64,000 bases of DNA, taken from Pinibacter aurantiacus (lineage in GTDB: Bacteria; Bacteroidota; Bacteroidia; Chitinophagales; Chitinophagaceae). The translations under genes and the position numbers were made by a program. Each line of letters opens with the position of its first letter. Position 1 is the first letter of the stretch. The stretch lies in assembly GCF_019130065.1 (NCBI RefSeq), contig NZ_JAHSPG010000017.1, positions 1 through 64,000 on the forward strand, in the 5' to 3' direction. Of the stretch, positions 9,277 through 17,977 are shown in pieces. The notes under the pieces were generated by a model, which saw only the letters and a program-made list of their open reading frames with translations, made no database searches and was not told where the DNA came from.

Positions 9277-9305
9277 AAGGGCGAATCGCATTCGCCCTTT
9301 TTTTA
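9277..9305 (+). terminator. Rho-independent terminator
   Basis: GGGCGAAT (9279-9286), loop CGC, ATTCGCCC (9290-9297), then a run of T. It starts 25 bp after the stop codon of the serine hydrolase. Confidence 0.9.
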
Positions 9306-9425
9306 TTAATTCATACCCACCCTTTGTTGATTCAATATTCATATTTGTTTTGTGTTATTAAAAGATAATATTATAACTTCCACATTCAGATTTTCCATTA
9401 ACCCCTATCTAAGAACTAAAATTGT

Positions 9426-12284
9426 ATGCATAGAATAAGAGCCTGCCAGCTTCTTTTGATTTTATTCATGTCATATTCTTCACAGTCTCAAATCATCACC
9501 ACTTTTGCAGGAAATGGTGGTGTGGGTTATTCAGGCGAAAATGGTCCAGCCACACAAGCAGCATTAAGAGGGCTTAATAATATTTGCATTGATAAAGATG
9601 GAAATGTTTACATAACGGATTTAGATAACTATTCTGTCAGAAAGATTAATACCTCAGGTGTCATCACCACTTTTGCTGGTACCGGCACCAGGGGTTTTTC
9701 TGGTGATGGCGGCCCTGCTGCAAATGCAGGTCTTGATTATCCATCCGGGTTATGCGCCGATAATAATGGCAATATTTATATTACAGATGGCTCGCGCATA
9801 CGAAAAGTAAACAGTGCCGGGATAATAACTACAATTGCCGGAACGGGCGTTTCAGGTAATTCCGGCGACGGAGGGCCTGCCCTTAATGCTCAATTTTATA
9901 GTCCTGATGGAATGTGTATCGACAAAGCGGGCAATATTTATTTTGCTGATTTTGCGAATCAAAACGTAAGAAAAATAAGCACTTCCGGCATTATTTCAAC
10001 TGTGGCCGGTAACGGAGTGTTAGGTTATTGGGGTGATGGTGGACTTGCAACAGCCGCATCTCTCAATTCCCCTACAGATGTTGCTGTGGATAATGATGGC
10101 AATATTTACATAGCAGACATGGGCAACTCTGTTATAAGAAAGGTGGACAATAACGGCATTATAACTACCATAGTTAAAGGATTTGGATATTCCGGAGATG
10201 GAGGGCCTTCTGAAAATGCAAAAGTATATTATCCCTATGATCTCTACATTGATGGAGATGGCAACATTTACATCAGTGATACACGAAATAAAGTGATCAG
10301 AAAAATAGATAAGAGCGGAACAATAACAACTTTCGCCGGCACAGGTGCCCCCGGCAATAGCGGTGATGGCGGGCCAGCCTTACAGGCTACATTCCAAACG
10401 CCCGGGCCTATTTGTGGAGATGCTGCAGGAAATATTTACGTGTGCGACCCTTACAACAGAGTTGTTAGAAAAATAGGAACCTGCGATCTCATTAGCTTTA
10501 GCCAGAATCCAACAGATATTGACATTTGTGCGGTTTCGGGCAATGCCAATTTTATTGCATTATCTGGCAACGCAAATATTTACCAATGGCAAGTCAATAC
10601 AGGAACGGGCTGGTCAGATATTAACGACGATAATATTTATTCAGGTGCCAAAACAAACAAGCTTTCTATTTCCAATGCGCAACAGTCAATGAGCAACTTT
10701 CAATATCGTTGCAGTTTATCTAACAACTGTGCTACAATTTATTCAACTGCTGCATTGCTAACGTTAAAAAATCCGGTAACGGCTCAAATAGCCATCAACA
10801 CTTCTTTTAGCAATATATGCAAAGGTGCCTTGGCAACATTTAATACAGCTACCGTGAACGGCGGATTGCAGCCTGCATATCAATGGAAAAAGAATGGAGC
10901 ATTGGTGGGCACGAATGCAAGCACTTATAGCGATAATACACTTGCCGATAAAGATATTATTACCTGTGAACTGACAAGTAACGAAAGTTGTGTGATTGCT
11001 CCAACAGTTAGCAGCAAAGCTATAACAATGACGGTGAACGACATGGTTGCTCCAACAGTATCAATTACAAGCTCTGCAAGCAATATTTGTGCAGGCACGC
11101 CGGTTACCTTTACTGCAGCATTTTCAAATGGTGGCAATAATCCGGCTTTTACATGGTTTAAGAATACTCAAAACCTATTTTTAAACGCACCGGTATATAC
11201 TGATAATACTTTAAAAGATGGAGATGTGATCAGGTGTGCTTTTCAATCCAGCATGGCTTGTGTAACATCAGATCTGGTGATAAGCAACCAGCTTTCACTT
11301 GGCGTTACTTCTCCCCGAACTCCTTCTGTTACTATTGTTTCGTCGTCAAATGAAATCTGTAAAGGTGCTCTCGTAACCTTTACCGCTGTTACTGAAAATG
11401 GCGGGAACTCTCCTGCTTTTTCCTGGACCCGAAATGATCAACCCGTTGGCACCAATACCATATCTTATACGGCACACAATTTAACAGCTCAGGATGTTAT
11501 AAAATGTACTTTGACGTCAAACGAAAGTTGTATTACCCAAAGTATGGTAAACAGTGGTCCTGCAATTGTGTCGATTCGACCTGACCCCATTATAGCGCTT
11601 GATCATACCAGCACACTTTGCAAAGGGGAAGTTCGTACCCTCGATGCCGGAGATTACCCTTCGGTTCAATGGAACAATGGCTCTACCAGCCGAACTATTA
11701 ATGTAAATAATATTGGTACTTATTCGGTAACCGTAACAGATGAATATGGATGCAAGAATTCTGATGCTACAAACATTACAACGATCAATCCTTCTCCATC
11801 CAATTTTTTGCCCAAAGACACGGACATCTGCGGTTATGAGAAACTGTCATTATCTGCTACTTCAAAATTCAATAGTTATTTGTGGAGTGATGGTTCTACA
11901 TCTTCAACAATCATAATAGCACACCCCGGCAGTTATTCATTAAAAGTAACTGATAACAATGGATGTACGGGAAATTCAACTATAGTTGTTGGTTTAAAAG
12001 ATTGCCTGGAAGGATTTTTTATGCCTAATGCATTTACCCCCAATGGTGATGGAAAAAATGATCTGCTGAAACCTGTATTGTTGGGAGCTATTAGTGCTTA
12101 TAGATTCTGCGTATATAATCGATGGGGTCAGCTGGTATTTCAAACCTCCGCTCCCGGTCAGGGATGGGATGGCAGTATAAACGGACTTCTGCAAAATGGA
12201 GGCACTTTTATTTGGGCCTGCACTTATCAGCTGGAGGGAGGTGTGCCACAATATAAAAAAGGAACGGCTGTACTTATCCGTTAA
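9426..12284 (+). CDS. Secreted NHL-propeller protein with type-B gliding-motility/T9SS C-terminal domain
   Basis: This 952-residue protein starts with a signal peptide (cleavage near SYSSQSQ, about residue 21). Residues about 22-355 contain six repeats of some 54 residues, each with TTFAGTG..G.SGDGGPA and GNIYI.D....V.RKI, which together predict a six-bladed NHL beta-propeller. Residues about 355-800 are Ig/PKD-like modules, three of which share the phrase CKGALVTF or a variant. The end (about 865-952) is the CHU_C domain: MPNAFTPNGDGKND, then YNRWGQLVFQT and GWDG. That domain directs export by the type IX system and surface attachment. A role in adhesion or glycan recognition is inferred from the architecture only. 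No partner gene adjoins it. Confidence 0.92.
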   Translation: MHRIRACQLLLILFMSYSSQSQIITTFAGNGGVGYSGENGPATQAALRGLNNICIDKDGNVYITDLDNYSVRKINTSGVITTFAGTGTRGFSGDGGPAANAGLDYPSGLCADNNGNIYITDGSRIRKVNSAGIITTIAGTGVSGNSGDGGPALNAQFYSPDGMCIDKAGNIYFADFANQNVRKISTSGIISTVAGNGVLGYWGDGGLATAASLNSPTDVAVDNDGNIYIADMGNSVIRKVDNNGIITTIVKGFGYSGDGGPSENAKVYYPYDLYIDGDGNIYISDTRNKVIRKIDKSGTITTFAGTGAPGNSGDGGPALQATFQTPGPICGDAAGNIYVCDPYNRVVRKIGTCDLISFSQNPTDIDICAVSGNANFIALSGNANIYQWQVNTGTGWSDINDDNIYSGAKTNKLSISNAQQSMSNFQYRCSLSNNCATIYSTAALLTLKNPVTAQIAINTSFSNICKGALATFNTATVNGGLQPAYQWKKNGALVGTNASTYSDNTLADKDIITCELTSNESCVIAPTVSSKAITMTVNDMVAPTVSITSSASNICAGTPVTFTAAFSNGGNNPAFTWFKNTQNLFLNAPVYTDNTLKDGDVIRCAFQSSMACVTSDLVISNQLSLGVTSPRTPSVTIVSSSNEICKGALVTFTAVTENGGNSPAFSWTRNDQPVGTNTISYTAHNLTAQDVIKCTLTSNESCITQSMVNSGPAIVSIRPDPIIALDHTSTLCKGEVRTLDAGDYPSVQWNNGSTSRTINVNNIGTYSVTVTDEYGCKNSDATNITTINPSPSNFLPKDTDICGYEKLSLSATSKFNSYLWSDGSTSSTIIIAHPGSYSLKVTDNNGCTGNSTIVVGLKDCLEGFFMPNAFTPNGDGKNDLLKPVLLGAISAYRFCVYNRWGQLVFQTSAPGQGWDGSINGLLQNGGTFIWACTYQLEGGVPQYKKGTAVLIR

Positions 12285-12317
12285 AAAACAACTTCCGGGA
12301 GGCACATAAATTGTTTG

Positions 12318-12326
12318 CATCTTTGC
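12318..12326 (+). promoter_or_regulatory. Candidate -7 box for nnr
   Basis: CATCTTTGC, one base from the TAnnTTTGC consensus and identical to the box proposed for serA. It ends 15 bp before ATG 12342 and overlaps an in-frame TTG at 12315, which argues that the ATG, not the TTG, is the start. Confidence 0.5.
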
Positions 12327-12341
12327 CTGAAATGTTTCGTC

Positions 12342-13856
12342 ATGCAAATCTTGTCTGCAGAACAAATTAGGGAGTGGGATGCTTTTACCATTGCGCATGA
12401 ACCCGTGGCTTCTGTTGATTTGATGGAAAGAGCCGCCGAGGCTTGTGTGGAATGGGTTGAGAAAAAAAGCTGGCTGCACTTTGACTATACTGTTTATTGC
12501 GGCAAAGGTAACAATGGCGGAGATGGCCTGGCTATTGCGAGAATGCTTTCACAACGCGGCTGCAAAGTAACTGTACACATACTTGAATTTGGCCACAAAG
12601 GCACAGATGATTTCCAGGCAAATCTTGAACGCCTGCACGAGTGCAATGTGCCGATCGTTTTTATTCAGGACAATGTTTTTCATCCGATACCCAAAGGCAA
12701 TATTATTATAGATGCATTGTTTGGTTCGGGACTCAACCGACCGCTGGAAGGCATTGTGGCGGACCTGGTTGATTTTGTGAATAAAAGCGGTAACACCATT
12801 ATCAGTATCGACGTTCCCAGCGGATTGTTTACCGATAAAAGTTCAAAGGGGAACACTGTGGTGAAAGCTGCGTACACATTGAGTTTCCAGGTGTATAAGA
12901 CAGCGTTTGTTATGGCAGAAAATGGTGGGTATACAGGGCAAATTGAAATACTCGACATTGGCTTACACAAAGACTATTTGGAGCAGAGCAAAGACGCCTT
13001 CTTTCAAATGACGGATGAAAAATTCATTCGTTCCATTTATAAAAAAAGAACTTCGTTTAGCCATAAGGGTAACTTCGGACATGCCTTGTTAATGGCTGGA
13101 AGTTATGGTAAAATGGGAGCTGCGGTCATGGCTGCGAAAGCCTGTTTGCGAAGTGGTGTTGGTTTACTCACTGTTCATCTTCCAAAGACCGGCGTCGATA
13201 TTATGCAAACGTCCACGCACGAAGCGATGGTAAGTATTGATAAGGATGAACACTGCATTACTACCCTTCCTGACGATCTTTTGAAATACAATGTAATTGG
13301 CGTTGGGCCTGGCATTGGCACAGAGGATAAAACGAGATCGCTTTTACCAGCTATCCTGCAATTGAAAAAGCCATTGGTGATTGATGCCGATGCGTTGAAC
13401 ATCATTGCGGAAAATAAAGCCCTCCTGCAACAACTACCCGCAGAAACAATCCTGACGCCACATCCCAAGGAGTTTGACCGTTTGTTTGGCGAAAGCCCCA
13501 ATGATTTTGTGCGAATGGAAAAGGCGCAGCATGCGGCTGAAAAACACAACTGCGTAATCGTTTTGAAAGGACACAACACATTCATTGCTGCTCCGGGAAC
13601 AAAGGGCTTCTTTAATAATACGGGAAATCCCGGAATGGCGACGGGCGGCAGCGGGGATGTGTTAACCGGGATCGTTACCGGTTTGCTGGCGCAAAAATAC
13701 AGTGCACTGCATTCCGCGATTTTGGGCGTTTATCTGCATGGTCTTTCTGCAGATATGGCCTTGCAATTCAATAGTTTCGAAACACTGTTACCTTCAGACA
13801 TCATCAAGTATTTGTATAAGGGTTTTAAGAGCATTATAACCGAAAAAAAAGAATAA
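12342..13856 (+). CDS. nnr: Bifunctional NAD(P)H-hydrate epimerase / ADP-dependent NAD(P)HX dehydratase
   Basis: Repairs hydrated NADH and NADPH. The N-terminal half (about residues 1-215) is the YjeF_N epimerase with the motif GKGNNGGDGLAIARML and the downstream IDALFGSGLNRPL. The C-terminal half (about 230-504) is the carbohydrate-kinase-like dehydratase, with GPGIG, DADALN, LTPHPKEF and the nucleotide motif GNPGMATGGSGDVLTG. I use ATG 12342; the in-frame TTG 27 bp earlier lies in the promoter. The protein then has 504 residues, the usual size. It is convergent with holA. Confidence 0.95.
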   Translation: MQILSAEQIREWDAFTIAHEPVASVDLMERAAEACVEWVEKKSWLHFDYTVYCGKGNNGGDGLAIARMLSQRGCKVTVHILEFGHKGTDDFQANLERLHECNVPIVFIQDNVFHPIPKGNIIIDALFGSGLNRPLEGIVADLVDFVNKSGNTIISIDVPSGLFTDKSSKGNTVVKAAYTLSFQVYKTAFVMAENGGYTGQIEILDIGLHKDYLEQSKDAFFQMTDEKFIRSIYKKRTSFSHKGNFGHALLMAGSYGKMGAAVMAAKACLRSGVGLLTVHLPKTGVDIMQTSTHEAMVSIDKDEHCITTLPDDLLKYNVIGVGPGIGTEDKTRSLLPAILQLKKPLVIDADALNIIAENKALLQQLPAETILTPHPKEFDRLFGESPNDFVRMEKAQHAAEKHNCVIVLKGHNTFIAAPGTKGFFNNTGNPGMATGGSGDVLTGIVTGLLAQKYSALHSAILGVYLHGLSADMALQFNSFETLLPSDIIKYLYKGFKSIITEKKE

Positions 13857-13991
13857 AAAAAAGTTATTTTTCTGTTGTTTTTTTGTCAATTATCTCTACA
13901 TTTAACCCCTAGTTGATCTAAACGGTCTAACTATTTCAGCTTTTGCTTATAAAAACATTCCTGCGAAGGAGAACGATTGCCTGTTCATAGA

Positions 13992-14020
13992 GATCCCGCT
14001 TCGGCGGGATTTTTGTTTTC
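13992..14020 (+). terminator. Rho-independent terminator (UUCG tetraloop)
   Basis: ATCCCGC (13993-13999), loop TTCG, GCGGGAT (14004-14010), then TTTTGTTTT. It lies 135 bp after the nnr stop codon, so it could end either nnr or a short transcript starting near 13900. Confidence 0.85.
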
Positions 14021-14034
14021 TGCGAATACAAAAA

Positions 14035-14188
14035 AATTGAAGATTTGAAGATTTGAGAATTTGAAAATGCTTTCCGTGCTTCTACCCGATAATTGTATTC
14101 CATTTTTGCATGGCAAAATGTTTCATATTAATGACGAAAGTTGCACCGAACGAATTTTCAAATTCTCAAATCTTCAAATTTTCAAATT
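14035..14188. repeat. Inverted repeat element, family A (copy A2)
   Basis: Left arm 14035-14070 and right arm 14152-14188 are complementary iterations of TTTGAAGA/TTTGAAAA units. The right arm ends 2 bp before the holA stop codon. The rest of the 334-bp gap 13857-14190 holds the terminator and no convincing gene. Confidence 0.85.
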
Positions 14189-14190
14189 GT

Positions 14191-15189
14191 TCAAAGCATC
14201 GCTTTAACGATCATCTCTTTCAGCAATGACGCGTCACTCGTCCCCGCATCATTAATTCCCAGGCTTTTTAAATTGTAGTCATGTAGCAACAGCAACACCC
14301 TTTCCGTTGCTTCGTAATTGTATTTTTGGGCGGCGGCGAGGTAGTCTTTAATAAAGAATGGACTTACACCAAGGGCTGCGGCGGCAGATTTTTCATCTTT
14401 CGAAGCCGTGCCATGCAATATATATAGCTTGCTAAAAAAGTTGTAGATGGAAGGCAACACCAACTGTATAGGCGCCGCTTTTGGATTACCTTCGAAGTAT
14501 TGCAAAATTTTCATTGCCTTGCCGAGGTCTTTTTTGGCTATGGCATTCTGTAGTTCGAAAACGTTATACTCCTTACTTACCCCAATGTATTTTTCAATGT
14601 CATCTTCCGTTATATTCTTCCGTTGAGAAAGATTTACAAGTATTTTTTCAACTTCATTATTGATGCGGTTAAGGTCGTTACCAATATGATCGACCAATAA
14701 CATTAAAGCTTTTTGTGATATGGAGTAGCCTTTGGATTCTACAAGCTCATTTGTCCACTGTGGAAGTTGGTTCTCATACATCTTTTTCGTAGTAACCAAA
14801 ACGGCTTTGTCCTTTAATAACTTTGCCAGCTTGCTTCTGCCATCAACTTTTTTTTCTTTATAGGCTACTACAAAAATGGTTGACTTAAGCGGACTCTCGA
14901 TATAGTTTTCCAGCTTGTCTATATCCTTCATTTGTTGTGCTTCTTTTAGCAGCACCACCTGCTTGTCTGCAAACATAGGATAGCGCATACAGGCATTTAC
15001 AACGTCTGCCCAATTCGCATCCCGACCGTAAAAAACAGTAAGGTTGAAACCGGCTTCAGATTCAGACAGGATGTGATGTTCAGCGTAGTTTACCACCTGG
15101 TCTATATAGTAGTCTTCCTCCCCTTCCAGCCAATATACGGGGCCAAATTTCTTCTGTTTCCAATCCTGAACTATTTTATCTGCAGACAT
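14191..15189 (-). CDS. holA: DNA polymerase III subunit delta
   Basis: The clamp-loader delta subunit, which opens the sliding clamp. The 332 residues follow the family pattern: an N-terminal region GPVYWLEGEEDYYIDQVVN, a conserved FADKQVVLLKEAQ stretch (about 73-85), a lid region with NDLNRINNEVEKI (about 172-184) and the C-terminal collar helices with a ...YNLKSLGIND... motif. The sequence is diverged from E. coli, as usual for this subunit. It is transcribed alone; a family A repeat follows the stop directly. Confidence 0.93.
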   Translation of the reverse strand: MSADKIVQDWKQKKFGPVYWLEGEEDYYIDQVVNYAEHHILSESEAGFNLTVFYGRDANWADVVNACMRYPMFADKQVVLLKEAQQMKDIDKLENYIESPLKSTIFVVAYKEKKVDGRSKLAKLLKDKAVLVTTKKMYENQLPQWTNELVESKGYSISQKALMLLVDHIGNDLNRINNEVEKILVNLSQRKNITEDDIEKYIGVSKEYNVFELQNAIAKKDLGKAMKILQYFEGNPKAAPIQLVLPSIYNFFSKLYILHGTASKDEKSAAAALGVSPFFIKDYLAAAQKYNYEATERVLLLLHDYNLKSLGINDAGTSDASLLKEMIVKAML

Positions 15190-15406
15190 AATTTTTGTTT
15201 TATAAAAGCGTTTGCAATTTCAGCTTTTATTGGTGAACTTTCATAAGTGAAAACTCTTATGAAAAATATTTTTCCTCAAACCCTTAATGGCATTGAGTTT
15301 CAGAGAATCGCATTTTTTGGCATGGTTTTGGAAAAGGGAAAGCTGAACAAAGTTTTTAACCAAAAGTTTTTCGATTATTCACTAAATCCTGAAAAATAAT
15401 AACAAA

Positions 15407-16384
15407 ATGAGTAACACTAATTATCCATCAGCAACTCCTCCAAGTCAGTCACCTAAGAAAGATTACCGTGGCCTTATTATCGGTTTGTTAGCCCTTGGTT
15501 TGATCGGCACTTGGGGTTATTTATTGTGGAACAACAATAAGAACGAACAAGTACACACCGCAGATCAGGCTACTATAACTAAGGTAACAGACGAAAAAAG
15601 CGACCTTCAAAGAAACTTTGACGCGTCTCTTGCACGTCTCGATTCAGTAACTGGTAGTAACAACCAATTACAAGGTCAACTTTCTTCCGCCAACACCGAG
15701 ATCTCTAAAATGAAAGGTGAGATCCGCAGCATTTTGAACAAGAAAAATGCAACTGCGGCTGAACTTAACAGAGCAAAATCCTTGATCAACGACCTGAATG
15801 GTAAGATCGATAACCTTGAACAAGAGGTTGCCCGCCTTACTCAGGAAAACAAACAACTTGGTACTGATCTTAACACAGAAAAAGAGAAAACTACTAAGTT
15901 GACAACTGACCTGGCTTCTACTAACGCAGCTAAAGAAGATTTGGCTAAGAAAGTGGATGTGGCTTCTACTTTGAATGCTACAAACATCACTATCACGCCA
16001 ATCAACGAAAAAAATGGTGGTAAAGAAAAAGTAACCACTACAGCAAAAAGAGTAGATAAACTGGTTATTGCTTTTGATGTTGATAACAGAATCGCACAAT
16101 CTGGCAATACTGATATCTACGTTTCAATCACTGGTCCTGATGGCAAACCGGTTTCTGTTGAAGCTTTAGGTTCTGGTACATTTGATACACGTGATGAGGG
16201 TTCAAAACCTTACACTGCAAAAGTGCCTGTAGAATACGAAGCTGGCAAAAAGAAAAATGTTCAGTTTGCATGGAAACAAAACAGCGATTTCCAACGCGGC
16301 GACTACAAAATTGAAATCTACAACAACGGTTTCAAAATTGGTGAAGGCGTTCGTACTTTGAAAAAAGGTGGTTTGTTTAGCTAA
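15407..16384 (+). CDS. Inner-membrane coiled-coil protein, hypothetical
   Basis: A 325-residue protein with a proline-rich N-terminus, one membrane helix (about 24-43, GLIIGLLALGLIGTWGYLLW) and a long coiled coil (about 62-178) rich in Asn, Lys and Glu. Then comes a globular domain (about 190-325) that looks beta-rich (VDKLVIAFDVDNRIAQSGNTD, YVSITGPDGKPV). By charge, the C-terminal bulk should lie outside the cytoplasm. Proteins of this layout occur in related bacteria without known function. It has a strong terminator. The codon usage is smooth and A-rich, suggesting good expression. Confidence 0.88.
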   Translation: MSNTNYPSATPPSQSPKKDYRGLIIGLLALGLIGTWGYLLWNNNKNEQVHTADQATITKVTDEKSDLQRNFDASLARLDSVTGSNNQLQGQLSSANTEISKMKGEIRSILNKKNATAAELNRAKSLINDLNGKIDNLEQEVARLTQENKQLGTDLNTEKEKTTKLTTDLASTNAAKEDLAKKVDVASTLNATNITITPINEKNGGKEKVTTTAKRVDKLVIAFDVDNRIAQSGNTDIYVSITGPDGKPVSVEALGSGTFDTRDEGSKPYTAKVPVEYEAGKKKNVQFAWKQNSDFQRGDYKIEIYNNGFKIGEGVRTLKKGGLFS

Positions 16385-16402
16385 TGTGAAAACAAAAGAA
16401 TT

Positions 16403-16437
16403 TAAAAAAGCTGTCACAGATGTGGCAGCTTTTTTTA
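16403..16437 (+). terminator. Rho-independent terminator
   Basis: AAAAAGCTG-TCACAGATGTGG-CAGCTTTTT forms a stem with a run of T, 18 bp after the stop codon at 16384. The opposing A-run makes it usable in both directions. Confidence 0.88.
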
Positions 16438-16441
16438 TGTT

Positions 16442-16480
16442 CAATTTGAAAATTTGAAAATGTGGGAATTTGAAAATTTG
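16442..16480. repeat. Half element of family A (left arm only)
   Basis: Units AATTTGAAAATTTGAAAATG and AATTTGAAAATTTG run up to the stop codon of the minus-strand gene at 16481. No complementary arm is present nearby. It shares GAAAATGTGGGAATTTG with the left arm at 17642. Confidence 0.75.
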
Positions 16481-17566
16481 CTACCACACTTCGCCCGTCA
16501 TTGCGTCGAGAGTAAATAAGCGTCTTTCCTTGATTGTATTTGGCGTTAGATCATCTACTATGGCGGCTGTCAGCGCACCCGTGGGTGATCCGGTTGGTGA
16601 GGAAGACAATTTTCTAACCTGGTATAATTTTGAGCCAATGACGAAGAATGCATTACCATTTTTGTAGATCGGAAACAGGTTATCATTCATCATTACATAG
16701 CTTTTTTCACCATCACAAAATCCCCAGATGCTTCGTGCAAGATAGAGCTGCCCTTTTTCATTTTTGAGATACAGGGACTGCATCCCGTCTTTGCTTTTCT
16801 GTATTTCATACCAGTCAATTGAAGGCTCGTTGTTGAAGAACTCCTTTGCCGTCATGTAAACTCCTTTTCTAACAGTTTCTTCCTTGTATATTTTCCCTTG
16901 AAAATTTCGTTTGCTCATTGAGTCAATCGCGTTTTCAATAAATGGCTTTCTGGATGCGATGATTCTTTCAATGTTTTTGCTATTCAGTTTTTGCGCAAGC
17001 GCGTTTAGTGCTTCCGCCAGCATTGAGCTGCCACATGTTTTCATCCGTTTTTTTGTAACAATGATAGTATCAAAAGCGGCAAAGGGAACAAAACCAGCAT
17101 CTGTTTTCAAATAGCTTTCTGCACTAAATTGCAATCTTGCCCCGCGGTGTTCGGTGTAAATCGGAGAGCCAAATCCATAATTCACATAAGGATTGTCTAA
17201 TTCTGTACTCGAATACCACAGCTTCTTAAGCACTATCAGCACTTCATTAGAAGACCCGGGTGCGCTACAATTTTTGTTTAAAAAACTATCTACTACATTT
17301 TTTACAGGCACTCTGTTAAATGTTATTTGCTGCTCCTGCGGATCAAAACAAGTGCCCAGATGGTTCGCATCCGGCCTGTAATCAATGATGGTAAATTTTG
17401 AAAAATGATTTTCACTTTGTGGTAGTTCGGACGAGTACACTGGCGGTGGCAAATTAAGAACGGGCAATTTAGCGATGTACTGATCTATATTTACAGGCAG
17501 CTTTTTTTGTGCGAACAAACCTGAACTTATTGCAGCTAACAGTAGTAAAAAGGGTAAAGATTTCAT
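16481..17566 (-). CDS. Secreted protein of unknown function
   Basis: A 361-residue protein with a clear signal peptide (MKSLPFLLLLAAISSGLFAQ, cleaved after residue 19 or 20). The mature part has no domain I can name. It contains two cysteines that could pair (Cys73 and Cys100 regions), several YxxK/VxxD surface-like stretches and a C-terminal hydrophobic run (TGALTAAIVDD). It is probably periplasmic or outer-membrane associated, in line with many signal-peptide proteins of this phylum. It is transcribed alone. No motif for catalysis was seen. Confidence 0.83.
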   Translation of the reverse strand: MKSLPFLLLLAAISSGLFAQKKLPVNIDQYIAKLPVLNLPPPVYSSELPQSENHFSKFTIIDYRPDANHLGTCFDPQEQQITFNRVPVKNVVDSFLNKNCSAPGSSNEVLIVLKKLWYSSTELDNPYVNYGFGSPIYTEHRGARLQFSAESYLKTDAGFVPFAAFDTIIVTKKRMKTCGSSMLAEALNALAQKLNSKNIERIIASRKPFIENAIDSMSKRNFQGKIYKEETVRKGVYMTAKEFFNNEPSIDWYEIQKSKDGMQSLYLKNEKGQLYLARSIWGFCDGEKSYVMMNDNLFPIYKNGNAFFVIGSKLYQVRKLSSSPTGSPTGALTAAIVDDLTPNTIKERRLFTLDAMTGEVW

Positions 17567-17641
17567 GTACTAGGGTTAAAGACTCTTACGCAAGATATGA
17601 CAACGCTCCATAACCCCAGTTGATGTTGATCAAGTCTTTTT

Positions 17642-17975
17642 AATTTGAAAATGTGGGAATTTGAAAATGCTCTCTGTGTGGCTTTCCTAAAGTTTCCGTT
17701 ATTTAGACCGACGTTAAACCCAGATCCCCCGTTCCTCGGGATGACAAGCGAGTGCGTGTTACGCATCGAACATTCTGCATGTACAGGAGAAAAACAGCTT
17801 TATTAAGGAAGGTTTTCATCTTGTGCAACACAGAATGTTCGATACATTAAACCGGACCGCTTTGTCATCCCGAGGAACGAGGGATCTGGGACTCCCATGG
17901 CGACCTGTTTCTAGCAAAAACGCCTGCCGCACCCAATGCATTTTTCAAATCTTCAAATCTCCAAATTTTCAAATT
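17642..17975. repeat. Nested inverted repeats (families A outer, M middle, third inner pair)
   Basis: This fills the 411-bp gap 17567-17977. Outer arms: 17642-17670 and 17938-17975 (TTTGAAAA-type). Middle arms: 17718-17747 and 17862-17890, centred on CGTTCCTCGGGATGACAA, complementary over about 28 bp with one mismatch. Inner arms: 17765-17777 and 17831-17843 (ATCGAACATTCTG and complement). No gene was seen in the gap. Confidence 0.85.
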
Positions 17976-17977
17976 GC

